Translations under genes and position numbers: made by a program
Shown here: positions 1 through 6,051 of the stretch, piece by piece
Layout of the letters: each line of letters begins with the position of its first letter
Numbering within the stretch: the first letter of the stretch is position 1
NCBI GenBank assembly: GCA_003512125.1
Contig: DOSQ01000001.1
Span: 1 to 10,119 of the forward strand
Length of the DNA: 10,119 nucleotides
DNA from: Acidaminococcaceae bacterium
Lineage (GTDB): Bacteria > Bacillota > Negativicutes > Acidaminococcales > Acidaminococcaceae
Direction of reading: 5' to 3'
Notes under the pieces: model-generated
The model's database searches: none
What the model saw: only the letters and a program-made list of their open reading frames with translations
Told to the model about the DNA's origin: nothing

Positions 1-435
1 GGTTACAGCATTCGCTGTTTCCACTTTTTCGTTGACTGCATTCTTTACTTTATCTCCGCTTTCCTTCACAGAATCAACGGTGTCGTTCCATTTTTCTTTT
101 ACCCGGTTATTAAAGGCTTTCTGTCTTTCATCCAGTTCGTCTGCTTTTTCCCCTACTTTACGCAAAACCGCTCCAGCCGATTCGGTAGTCTTTTCTCCGA
201 AAGAAACGATTTTATCTTTCAGTGATTCTTCTTCGGGCTTTTTTTCCGCTTTCAGGGAAATAGTATCCGCTTTCGGCGTTACCAGGATTTTTGCTTCCTT
301 TTTACCAAAACCCAAAAATCCCTTTTTTGGTTCTACTAAAACAGTATAATCAACTTCCTCTTTGGTAAGGTTTAATTCTTTTAATGCTGATTCCAGTGCT
401 TCTTCTACGGTTTTACCTACAGATTCTACATTCAT
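1..435 (-). CDS. jag: Jag/KhpB (EloR) RNA-binding protein, N-terminal part only
   Basis: The minus-strand frame starts at the ATG at 435-433 and stays open to the window edge for 145 codons, so the C-terminus lies outside. An AAGGAG sits 6 nt before the ATG. Residues 1-52 match the Jag_N domain: MNVESVGKTVEEALESAL, then a basic turn PKKGFLGFGKKEAKILV typical of the family. From about residue 53 the protein becomes a Lys/Glu/Val-rich, low-complexity stretch that looks like a long amphipathic helix, with several regularly spaced VK and DxV elements. The KH and R3H RNA-binding domains expected after such a linker are not in the window. Jag proteins bind RNA and in some Firmicutes influence cell elongation and division. 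The gene follows yidC after 30 nt, the usual place. Identity is secure from domain plus context; overall length is unknown. Confidence 0.93.
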   Translation of the reverse strand, partial: MNVESVGKTVEEALESALKELNLTKEEVDYTVLVEPKKGFLGFGKKEAKILVTPKADTISLKAEKKPEEESLKDKIVSFGEKTTESAGAVLRKVGEKADELDERQKAFNNRVKEKWNDTVDSVKESGDKVKNAVNEKVETANAVT

Positions 436-465
436 TTTAAACTCCTTATTAATCATAAAAACCGG

Positions 466-1137
466 TTATGCTTTTTTACGGTCCATCTGTGAGTTAATCA
501 AAGCCTGCTGCCCGATTTGCATAATATTCATTACAATCCAGTAAAGAACCAAAGCGGCAGGAAAACTCAAGCTTATATAGCCGATGAAAAGAGGCATAAA
601 ATAGGTCATCATCTGTCCCTGCATCATACCCATCAAACCATCCTGCTGCTTGGCATTGGGATCTTTTTTGGGCATAGTCTGTTTAGCCTGGATATACGTG
701 GTTACTGCAGACAATACAGGCAGAATATATAAGGGATCCGGATTGGCAATATTTTCCATCCAAAGGAAATTAGCAGGTCCTTCATACTGCAAATCACGAA
801 CAGCGTAATAAATACCAAATAAAATAGGCATCTGGATCAATAAAGGAAGGCAGCCTGCCATAGGATTCACACCCTGCTCCTGATACAGTTTGGCCAGTTC
901 CTGATTCAGACGAACCTTGTCGTTTTTGTATTTTTCCTGGATTTCTTTCATTTTAGGCTGGATCGACATCATGGCCCTGGTAGACTCGATCTGTTTTTTT
1001 GTCAGCGGAAAAAGGATAATTTTAATGATGATAGTCATCAATACAATCGCAAGGCCATAATTTTGAAAACCGAAACTTCCTAAAAAGTGATATAACGTCT
1101 GGATAACATGATTAATCAGATTCGCTATAAAGTCCAA
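466..1137 (-). CDS. yidC: YidC/Oxa1/SpoIIIJ membrane protein insertase
   Basis: A 223-residue membrane insertase that places proteins into the cytoplasmic membrane, alone or with SecYEG. It is the short form without the large periplasmic domain of proteobacterial YidC, and it lacks the lipobox signal peptide of many Bacillus homologues. Visible elements: first membrane segment about residues 25-45 ending in the family motif LFPLTKKQ (42-49), a charged cytoplasmic helical hairpin about 50-88 (MKEIQEKYKNDKVRLNQE), the MAGCLPLLIQMPILFGIYYAV segment around 93-113, a segment near 135-150, and two close C-terminal hydrophobic segments from about 178 to 212. The conserved hydrophilic-groove arginine (R366 in E. 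coli) aligns with Lys39, a conservative change. The start is TTG at 1137-1135, with AAGGAG 7 nt upstream. It lies 45 nt after yidD and 30 nt before jag in one operon. Confidence 0.97.
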   Translation of the reverse strand: MDFIANLINHVIQTLYHFLGSFGFQNYGLAIVLMTIIIKIILFPLTKKQIESTRAMMSIQPKMKEIQEKYKNDKVRLNQELAKLYQEQGVNPMAGCLPLLIQMPILFGIYYAVRDLQYEGPANFLWMENIANPDPLYILPVLSAVTTYIQAKQTMPKKDPNAKQQDGLMGMMQGQMMTYFMPLFIGYISLSFPAALVLYWIVMNIMQIGQQALINSQMDRKKA

Positions 1138-1182
1138 TTTTTCACTCCTTCAATACGTAATACAAGTCATTCGTAATGCATG

Positions 1183-1416
1183 TTATTTCACAGGATCATA
1201 TCCCCCGTCATGCCAGGGATGGCAGCGGCAGATCCGTTTTACCGCCATCCAGCAGCCTCTTATCACTCCTTTTTTCTCAATTGCTTCTATTGCATATTGG
1301 GAACAGGTGGGATAATATCTGCAGTTATTACCTAACAACGGGGATATGCATAACTGATAAAAACGAATCAGGGAAGTAAATATAACTTTTAAAATAGAAG
1401 AAATATCCTTGATCAT
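1183..1416 (-). CDS. yidD: YidD membrane protein insertion efficiency factor
   Basis: A 77-residue protein of the YidD family (formerly DUF37), thought to assist YidC-dependent membrane insertion at the inner face of the membrane. An N-terminal amphipathic/hydrophobic helix covers about residues 5-25. The family core follows: NCRYYPTCSQYAIEAI (31-46) and RICRCHPWHDGGYDPV (61-76). Cysteines at 23, 32, 38, 55, 63 and 65 are typical. Length is normal. The ATG at 1416-1414 has AGGAG 5 nt upstream. That AGGAG is part of the last rnpA codons, and the rnpA stop lies only 2 nt before this start, so translation is probably coupled to rnpA. It sits in its conserved place between rnpA and yidC. Confidence 0.97.
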   Translation of the reverse strand: MIKDISSILKVIFTSLIRFYQLCISPLLGNNCRYYPTCSQYAIEAIEKKGVIRGCWMAVKRICRCHPWHDGGYDPVK

Positions 1417-1418
1417 TT

Positions 1419-1775
1419 TTACTCCTGCTGCAGCAGAGCTGCCCGTTTAGCCAGTCTTAAAAACACTCTTTCATACGTTTTGTAATCTGCCTGTGCCAGT
1501 CTTTTGCGCGCTACCCAAATCACTTTGAAATTATCTTTTAATCTGTTCTTGTTCATACGAAAGACTTCGCGCATCATGCGTTTCACATGGTTGCGAATAA
1601 CAGCATTGCCCACCTTCTTACCCACAGCGAAACCTATTTTAATCTTTTCATTTTCACCGGGCAATACATAGAAGACAGCCAGACCGTCCACTACAGAATG
1701 TCCTTTTTCATACACATTCTGAAACTCTTTCTTTGCTTTGATTTTGTTTGATTTGGGAAAAGTAAATTCTTTCAT
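1419..1775 (-). CDS. rnpA: Ribonuclease P protein component
   Basis: The protein subunit of RNase P, which helps the catalytic RNA bind pre-tRNA 5' leaders. With the start at 1775-1773 it is 118 residues, a normal length. The basic N-terminal region KSNKIKAKKEFQNVYEKG (8-25) and the core VGKKVGNAVIRNHVKRMMRE (51-70) are diagnostic. The usual RNR signature reads RNH here (61-63). A longer frame opens at 1814 but was rejected: its ATG lies inside the terminator hairpin at 1801-1829, and no ribosome site precedes it. An intermediate ATG at 1784 is only 1 nt from the AGGAG, whereas the chosen ATG is 10 nt from it. The gene lies between rpmH and yidD as in most bacteria. Its expression is probably lowered relative to rpmH by the upstream hairpin. 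Confidence 0.95.
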   Translation of the reverse strand: MKEFTFPKSNKIKAKKEFQNVYEKGHSVVDGLAVFYVLPGENEKIKIGFAVGKKVGNAVIRNHVKRMMREVFRMNKNRLKDNFKVIWVARKRLAQADYKTYERVFLRLAKRAALLQQE

Positions 1776-1800
1776 TGCGTCCATACTCCTGTCTACATGG

Positions 1801-1829
1801 AAAAAATAGGCCACTTGCGCGGCCTATTT
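1801..1829 (-). terminator. Hairpin with U-tract between rpmH and rnpA (attenuator-like)
   Basis: On the minus strand AAATAGGCC, an 8-nt loop and GGCCTATTT form a perfect 9-bp stem, and the transcript continues into further U residues (six in a row, overlapping the stem end). This fits an intrinsic terminator placed 9 nt after the rpmH stop. Because the essential genes rnpA, yidD, yidC and jag follow in the same direction with no obvious new promoter in the short gap, it probably acts as a partial terminator that sets the L34 to RnpA ratio. Confidence 0.75.
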
Positions 1830-1838
1830 ATTCTAAAG

Positions 1839-1973
1839 TTATGCAGACAATTTCTTTCTGCCTTTTAAGCGTCTTCTTTTCAGAACCTGGCGGCCACCCA
1901 GTGTAGCCATTCTCTTGCGGAACCCGTGCGTTCTTTTTCTTCTCAGATTGTTGGGCTGGAATGTACGTTTCAC
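1839..1973 (-). CDS. rpmH: 50S ribosomal protein L34
   Basis: Read directly from the minus strand. A GTG start at 1973-1971, preceded by the strong site AAGGAGGT at 7 nt, opens a 44-residue frame ending in TAA at 1841-1839. The product begins MKRTFQPNNLRRKRTHGFRK, continues RMATLGGRQVLKRRRLKG and ends RKKLSA, an almost consensus bacterial L34. L34 is a very basic protein of the large ribosomal subunit. It is the first gene of the minus-strand operon, about 65 nt downstream of a consensus promoter, and is followed at once by the hairpin at 1801-1829. Confidence 0.98.
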   Translation of the reverse strand: MKRTFQPNNLRRKRTHGFRKRMATLGGRQVLKRRRLKGRKKLSA

Positions 1974-2001
1974 AGTGCTTACCTCCTTCATTCCATGGTC
2001 T

Positions 2002-2034
2002 TATCAATCTCTATATAAATGATTTCAATTGATA
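2002..2034 (-). other. Inverted repeat in the rpmH leader
   Basis: TATCAAT (2002-2008) and ATTGATA (2028-2034) are perfect 7-bp inverted repeats separated by 19 nt. They lie between the rpmH -10 box and its ribosome-binding site, close to the expected transcript 5' end. They could form a 5'-terminal stem affecting stability or translation of the L34 mRNA. The stem is AT-rich with a large loop, so it may be chance. Confidence 0.3.
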
Positions 2035-2043
2035 GCTGACAGA

Positions 2044-2072
2044 ATTATACTAAAAAGCCCACACAGTGTCAA
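2044..2072 (-). promoter_or_regulatory. Consensus housekeeping promoter for rpmH-rnpA-yidD-yidC-jag
   Basis: On the minus strand TTGACA (2072-2067) and TATAAT (2049-2044) are both perfect consensus hexamers, separated by exactly 17 bp. This predicts a very strong SigA promoter with a start near 2036-2038 and a leader of about 65 nt. Strong constitutive expression suits a ribosomal protein gene. Confidence 0.93.
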
Positions 2073-2112
2073 GGATTTAACAATATTTCACAAATTCTAT
2101 CGTTTTATACCC

Positions 2113-2121
2113 TGTGGATAA
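2113..2121 (-). promoter_or_regulatory. Perfect DnaA box upstream of dnaA
   Basis: TGTGGATAA on the plus strand is TTATCCACA on the minus strand, the exact consensus DnaA box. It sits between the divergent rpmH and dnaA promoters, at or just upstream of the dnaA -35 position, as expected for DnaA autoregulation. It could also be an outlying part of a bipartite origin. It is the only exact consensus box seen in this gap. Confidence 0.85.
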
Positions 2122-2122
2122 C

Positions 2123-2151
2123 TTTTATTTTTGGTATTTTTATGGTAAAAT
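2123..2151 (+). promoter_or_regulatory. Probable dnaA promoter (extended -10)
   Basis: TGG followed by TAAAAT (2143-2151) is an extended -10 element with five of six consensus bases. The -35 position, 17 bp upstream, is TTTTAT (2123-2128), a poor match, which is tolerable with an extended -10. The transcript would start near 2158 with a leader of about 25 nt, including AAAGGA about 8 nt before the dnaA ATG. Confidence 0.6.
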
Positions 2152-2183
2152 AAAGAGTAAATTTGTAAGAAAGGAAATGCTTC

Positions 2184-3545
2184 ATGGAAATACTTGATTT
2201 AGATCAAATTTGGAGCCGGCTTACTGATAAATTAAGCCATGCTACCAGTGAATCCAACATGGATATGTATATCCGGCAGATTACCCCCGTAAAGTTCGAA
2301 AATGACGTTATTTACTGCACCGTACCGAGTACCAATCTCTGTTCTTCAATCCAGCAGAACTTCCTTTCCCTCATTCTGGCTGCTTTAAAAGAAATTACTA
2401 ATAATAATAACATAAATCTGGAACTGAAAGTAGAAAATCAGAGCTATCTGGATGTGCCTAAAGAAAATTACAAAATTAATTCTCTTTTTGTAGAAGACGA
2501 TAAAATAAAAGAAGCGCCCTATGAAAGTAATATTAACAAAAAACAACGTTTTGAAACCTTTGTAGTAGGCAATTCCAACCGGTTTGCTACGGCAGCTGCA
2601 ATGGCAGTTTCCAAAGATCCGGGCAATGTTTACAACCCTTTGTTTATCTACGGAAATTCGGGATTGGGTAAAACCCACCTGATGCACGCCATCGGCAATG
2701 CCATTTTAGAAGCCAATCCTAATTCCAAAGTTAAATATGTGACCAGCGAATCATTTACGAATGAGATTATCAACGCGATTCAAAATCATACTGTAAAAGA
2801 TTTTCAGGAAAAATACCGTACGATCGACTGCCTGATTATAGACGACATACAGTTTTTGGAAAACAAGGAACGGACCCAGGAAGAATTCTTCCATACATTT
2901 AATGCACTGAAAGAAGCTAACAAACAGATTGTAATTTCCAGTGACCGTAATCCCCAGAGCATGGATAAACTTGAAGAACGGCTGCGTTCCCGTTTTGCCA
3001 GCGGTCTTACAGCAGATATTCAGCCTCCTGATTTGGAAACCCGTATCGCTATCATACGGAAAAAAGCGGAAACCGAGAATATCGATATGCCGAATGATGT
3101 AATCCAGACGGTTGCCGTAAGCATCGACAACAACATCCGTATGATCGAAGGCGCATTTAACCGAATCGTAGCTTATGCCAGCATAATGCATATTCCCATT
3201 GATATGAAAATGACTGAAACAGTGCTGAAAGATTTTGCCACACACACCCGTCAAAATGTTACGATTGAGAAAATAATCAGCCATATATGCAAATTCTATA
3301 ACCTGCAGATAGATGATTTAATAGGTAAGAAAAGGCCTAAAAACATAGCCATGCCCAGGCAGATTGCCATGTATCTGTGCAGGAGGATGACAGACGCGTC
3401 GCTTCCTAAAATAGGTTTTTCCTTTGGCGGCAGGGACCACACCACGGTCATTCATGCCTTTGAAAAAATTGACAAAATGCGGAAAGAAGACCGTAGTTTT
3501 GACAACCTGATGCAGCAATTTGAGGAACAGATCCGTTCCATCTGA
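2184..3545 (+). CDS. dnaA: Chromosomal replication initiator protein DnaA
   Basis: A 453-residue AAA+ ATPase that binds DnaA boxes, opens oriC and recruits the replicative helicase. Domain I is about residues 1-85 (QIWSRLTDKLS at 8-18), followed by a short variable domain II to about 120. Domain III opens with FETFVVGNSNRFA (123-135). It shows Walker A GNSGLGKT (157-164), Walker B LIIDDIQF (217-224), sensor 1 near ISSDR (251-255), the box VII segment RLRSRFASG (266-274) with the arginine-finger region, and sensor 2 around R319 (RMIEGAFNR). Domain IV carries the DNA-binding signature GFSFGGRDHTTVIHAFEKI (411-429). Length and all motifs are normal. The ATG is preceded by AAAGGA. An ATG at 2177 is out of frame and lies within the ribosome-binding region. 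Confidence 0.99.
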   Translation: MEILDLDQIWSRLTDKLSHATSESNMDMYIRQITPVKFENDVIYCTVPSTNLCSSIQQNFLSLILAALKEITNNNNINLELKVENQSYLDVPKENYKINSLFVEDDKIKEAPYESNINKKQRFETFVVGNSNRFATAAAMAVSKDPGNVYNPLFIYGNSGLGKTHLMHAIGNAILEANPNSKVKYVTSESFTNEIINAIQNHTVKDFQEKYRTIDCLIIDDIQFLENKERTQEEFFHTFNALKEANKQIVISSDRNPQSMDKLEERLRSRFASGLTADIQPPDLETRIAIIRKKAETENIDMPNDVIQTVAVSIDNNIRMIEGAFNRIVAYASIMHIPIDMKMTETVLKDFATHTRQNVTIEKIISHICKFYNLQIDDLIGKKRPKNIAMPRQIAMYLCRRMTDASLPKIGFSFGGRDHTTVIHAFEKIDKMRKEDRSFDNLMQQFEEQIRSI

Positions 3546-3567
3546 TCTGATTTCACGTTAATGGCAC

Positions 3568-3722
3568 TGTTAAAAACTATGTGAATAATATGTGACTGAC
3601 GTGTGTATAACTGTTAATAACTTTTTGAGCTGTTCATACTGTTCATAATCTTATACACACTGTAAACAGTTTATACACAGGAAGATTTGCGCTAACGGAG
3701 CAGTTTTACAAGCTTTTCCACA
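3568..3722. other. oriC: oriC: DnaA-box array in the dnaA-dnaN gap
   Basis: This is the probable replication origin. Box-like 9-mers on the minus strand, written as plus-strand sequence, start at 3568 (TGTTAAAAA), 3580 (TGTGAATAA), 3591 (TGTGACTGA), 3602 (TGTGTATAA), 3612 (TGTTAATAA), 3631 (TGTTCATAC) and 3640 (TGTTCATAA). Orientation then changes: TTATACACA occurs at 3651-3659 and 3671-3679, and TTTTCCACA at 3714-3722. The best matches to TTATNCACA are those at 3580, 3602, 3651 and 3671; others are weak. Many spacings are close to 10-11 bp, so sites fall on one face of the helix. The place between dnaA and dnaN, directly beside an A/T-only run, is the usual one in Firmicutes. Exact borders are my estimate. 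Confidence 0.88.
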
Positions 3723-3735
3723 CAATGCACAGTAT

Positions 3736-3786
3736 TTACTACTACAACGATAATTATATTTATATAAAAATAAAAAAAATAAAAAA
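3736..3786. other. Probable DNA unwinding element with DnaA-trio
   Basis: TTA-CTA-CTA (3736-3744) matches the DnaA-trio element known from B. subtilis, where the complementary strand reads 3'-[G/A]A[T/A]-5' in repeats. It begins 13 nt after the TTTTCCACA box, and from 3751 to 3786 the sequence has no G or C at all. Box, trio and A/T run in that order form the basal unwinding arrangement. This stretch also supplies the leader of dnaN and may hide its promoter, but no convincing -35/-10 pair could be assigned in such AT-rich DNA. AAAGGGA (3788-3794) is the dnaN ribosome site. Confidence 0.75.
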
Positions 3787-3803
3787 GAAAGGGATGTGAA
3801 CAA

Positions 3804-4916
3804 ATGAAATTTACATGTATAACTACAGAGTTAAATAAAGCAGTACAGTCCATTATGCCAGCCATTGCAACCAAACCCAGTACGCCCATCTTTGGAGGAA
3901 TGCATATTATTGCCAATAACGGTATTCTGAGACTGGAAGGAATGGACATTAACCTGTCCATGAGCAATGAAATAGAGGCTAAAGTAGAAGAGCCGGGTGA
4001 GATTGTCATTGCGGCTTCCCGCTTTAACGATCTGGTCCGTAACTTCAATGGGGAAACGGTAAAAGTAACGAAATATGAAAACGACAATAATGTGCGTTTG
4101 CAGTCAGGCAAAGCAGATTATAAGATTCTGCTGATGAACGTAAACGAATATCCTAAATATCCCTCTATTGAAGCAAAACAGTCCTTTGTTCTGGAAGAAG
4201 AAAAAATTAAGGAACTGATCAAGAAAACAGCTTTTGCCTGTTCTACCGATTCAGCCCGTCCTTTGTTTACAGGCGTACTCTGCGAAATTAAGGATAATAA
4301 CATAACATTTGTAGGAACGAACACCCACAGGCTTGCCATTCGCACTCTTGAGACAGAGAATGCGCCGGATTTGAGCGTAATTATTCCTTCAATCGTACTA
4401 AAAGAAATTAATAAGAATCTGAACGGAAAATTACCACAGGAAGTAATTTTTTCCATCGTAAATAATCAGTTGATGGTAAAAATTGACAAATGGTCTGTAG
4501 TGTCCCGTTTGATTGAAGGAAGATTTCCTGACTACAGAAGGGTCATACCGCCACAGTTCACGGTAAAGACGAAAGTAAACGTGAAGGATCTGGCCGGAGC
4601 TGTCAGCCGTATGAGCCTGTGCAGCGGCAGCGAAAACGATTACAGTATCGTAAAAATCAGCATTAATGCAGATGAGATTAAAGTTATGTCCAGCAGCCCG
4701 GACGTTGGTACGGGTGAAGAAATCATTTCCTGCAAAACAGAAGGGAATCCCATCAATGTGGCATTTAACGCTGCATATATTATGGACATTATGAAAAATA
4801 TTGAAACGGAAGAAGCGGAAATCAATCTGAATAATTCTCTGAGCCCGGTTTGTATCAAGCCAATCAGTGAGGAAAAATATATTTATATTGTAACGCCTGT
4901 AAGGGTAATTTTCTGA
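3804..4916 (+). CDS. dnaN: DNA polymerase III beta subunit (sliding clamp)
   Basis: The 370-residue ring-forming clamp tethers polymerase and other replication and repair proteins to DNA. It shows the three-part clamp fold. The N-terminal part is MKFTCITTELNKAVQ with KPSTPIFGGMHI (24-35). The middle domain has TAFACSTDSARPLFTGVL (142-159) and GTNTHRLA (171-178). The characteristic segment RLIEGRFPDYRRVIPP is at 235-250. The C-terminus TPVRVIF (364-370) corresponds to the hydrophobic partner-binding cleft region (PMR in E. coli). Length is typical. The ATG follows GAAAGGGA at about 10 nt. It is the first gene of the plus-strand group, and its TGA lies 3 nt before recF. The S4-domain gene yaaA that separates dnaN and recF in Bacillus is missing. 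Confidence 0.99.
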   Translation: MKFTCITTELNKAVQSIMPAIATKPSTPIFGGMHIIANNGILRLEGMDINLSMSNEIEAKVEEPGEIVIAASRFNDLVRNFNGETVKVTKYENDNNVRLQSGKADYKILLMNVNEYPKYPSIEAKQSFVLEEEKIKELIKKTAFACSTDSARPLFTGVLCEIKDNNITFVGTNTHRLAIRTLETENAPDLSVIIPSIVLKEINKNLNGKLPQEVIFSIVNNQLMVKIDKWSVVSRLIEGRFPDYRRVIPPQFTVKTKVNVKDLAGAVSRMSLCSGSENDYSIVKISINADEIKVMSSSPDVGTGEEIISCKTEGNPINVAFNAAYIMDIMKNIETEEAEINLNNSLSPVCIKPISEEKYIYIVTPVRVIF

Positions 4917-4919
4917 CAA

Positions 4920-6050
4920 ATGAAGATCAATAAGCTTCAGCTGGTCAATTTCCGTAATTACGATCACTGTTCCGTTGCCTTTGATAAAATGGTAACAGTT
5001 TTTTACGGCAAAAACGGACAGGGAAAAACAAATATTTTGGAAAGTATTTTTTATTCTTCTTTTGGTTTGAGCCATCGTACCAACAAAGAAGACGAAATGG
5101 TAAAATTTTCATCGGAAGGGATGGCTGTGCTTCTGGATTTTACGAAAGAGGACGGAAGCCATTCCATTCGTATGAAACGGTATACGGATAACGGAAAAAC
5201 ACGTAAGGAAATAAAAATTGATGGCAAAAAAACGACGGCAAAGGATCATTACAGTTTTTTAAACACTGTGATGTTTTCTCCGGAAGACCTGCAGATTATC
5301 AAAGGAGATCCTTCCCTGCGCCGGCGTTTCATGGATATGGAAATTTCCCAGACGGATCCGGTGTATTATGAACTTCTTGTCCGGTACCGCAGAGTGTTAA
5401 AACAGAGAAACAGTCTGTTAAAGGGAATCCGTGACAGTAACGAGCCGCAACAGCCGCTTGCTGCCTGGGATGAAGAGATTTCCGATACAGGGGCGCAGAT
5501 TTTAATCAAAAGGCTGCATAATCTTAAGAAACTGAAAGAGATAGCAATCCCTGTTTTTCATATTCTTTCCAATAAAATTGATTTGCTTGAAATTAAATAT
5601 GAAATGAAAGGAAATAACGGAGAAGTATTTTATCCGGAAGAGGAAACCTTACAGGGAATTAAAGAGTTTTATATGGGAAGCCTGAAGGAACGCAGGTTTA
5701 AAGATATTATGCAGGGGAGTACGGGAATCGGTGTTCACAGGGATGATTTAAAAACATACATCAACGGAGTCGACAGCCGGGCTTTTGCTTCCCAGGGACA
5801 ACAGCGCTGTTGCGCCCTGGCCCTTAAGCTTTCTCAAATTGAATATGTTAAAAAGGTTTCGGGTGAATATCCTGTCCTTTTGCTTGATGATGTAATGAGC
5901 GAATTAGATCAGTACAGAAGAAACCAGCTGATCAGTTTTATCAACGATAAAGTACAGACGATTATCACGGTAAATGATAAAACACTGATTCCTGATTTTG
6001 GGTCGAACCAGTATTTTAATGTGGATAAGGGAAGTATAACTTTAAATTAA
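4920..6050 (+). CDS. recF: DNA replication and repair protein RecF
   Basis: A 376-residue SMC-like ATPase that acts with RecO and RecR to load RecA at single-strand gaps and stalled forks. The N-terminus MKINKLQLVNFRNY is the standard RecF opening. Walker A is GKNGQGKTN (30-38), the ABC signature is SQGQQR (291-296), and Walker B is VLLLDDVMSELD (319-330). TGIGVHRDDL (268-277) is another conserved RecF block, and the central helical region lies between. All key residues are present and length is normal. The ATG is 3 nt after the dnaN stop. The only purine-rich site, AAGGG near the dnaN end, is about 14 nt away, so coupled translation is likely. The TAA stop is followed after one base by the next ATG. 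Confidence 0.98.
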   Translation: MKINKLQLVNFRNYDHCSVAFDKMVTVFYGKNGQGKTNILESIFYSSFGLSHRTNKEDEMVKFSSEGMAVLLDFTKEDGSHSIRMKRYTDNGKTRKEIKIDGKKTTAKDHYSFLNTVMFSPEDLQIIKGDPSLRRRFMDMEISQTDPVYYELLVRYRRVLKQRNSLLKGIRDSNEPQQPLAAWDEEISDTGAQILIKRLHNLKKLKEIAIPVFHILSNKIDLLEIKYEMKGNNGEVFYPEEETLQGIKEFYMGSLKERRFKDIMQGSTGIGVHRDDLKTYINGVDSRAFASQGQQRCCALALKLSQIEYVKKVSGEYPVLLLDDVMSELDQYRRNQLISFINDKVQTIITVNDKTLIPDFGSNQYFNVDKGSITLN

Positions 6051-6051
6051 A

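Noticed and set aside
1776..1814. N-terminal extension of rnpA by 13 codons
   Set aside because: Its ATG lies in the terminator hairpin and has no ribosome site; the start at 1775 gives the normal family length with AGGAG upstream.
2751..3284. Long antisense frame of 177 codons within dnaA
   Set aside because: It lies entirely over conserved DnaA motifs, matches no family and has no promoter or ribosome site; it is a shadow of the dnaA codon pattern.
3528..3550. Possible dnaA terminator (CAGAT/ATCTG pair at the end of the gene)
   Set aside because: The stem is only 5 bp, overlaps the last codons and has no U-tract.
3751..3790. Firm dnaN promoter in the A/T-only run
   Set aside because: Many -10-like hexamers occur by composition alone and no -35 at the right distance is convincing.
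4431..5075. Antisense frame of 214 codons spanning dnaN and recF
   Set aside because: It crosses the junction of two secure genes on the other strand and its translation resembles no protein; coding overlap is not credible.
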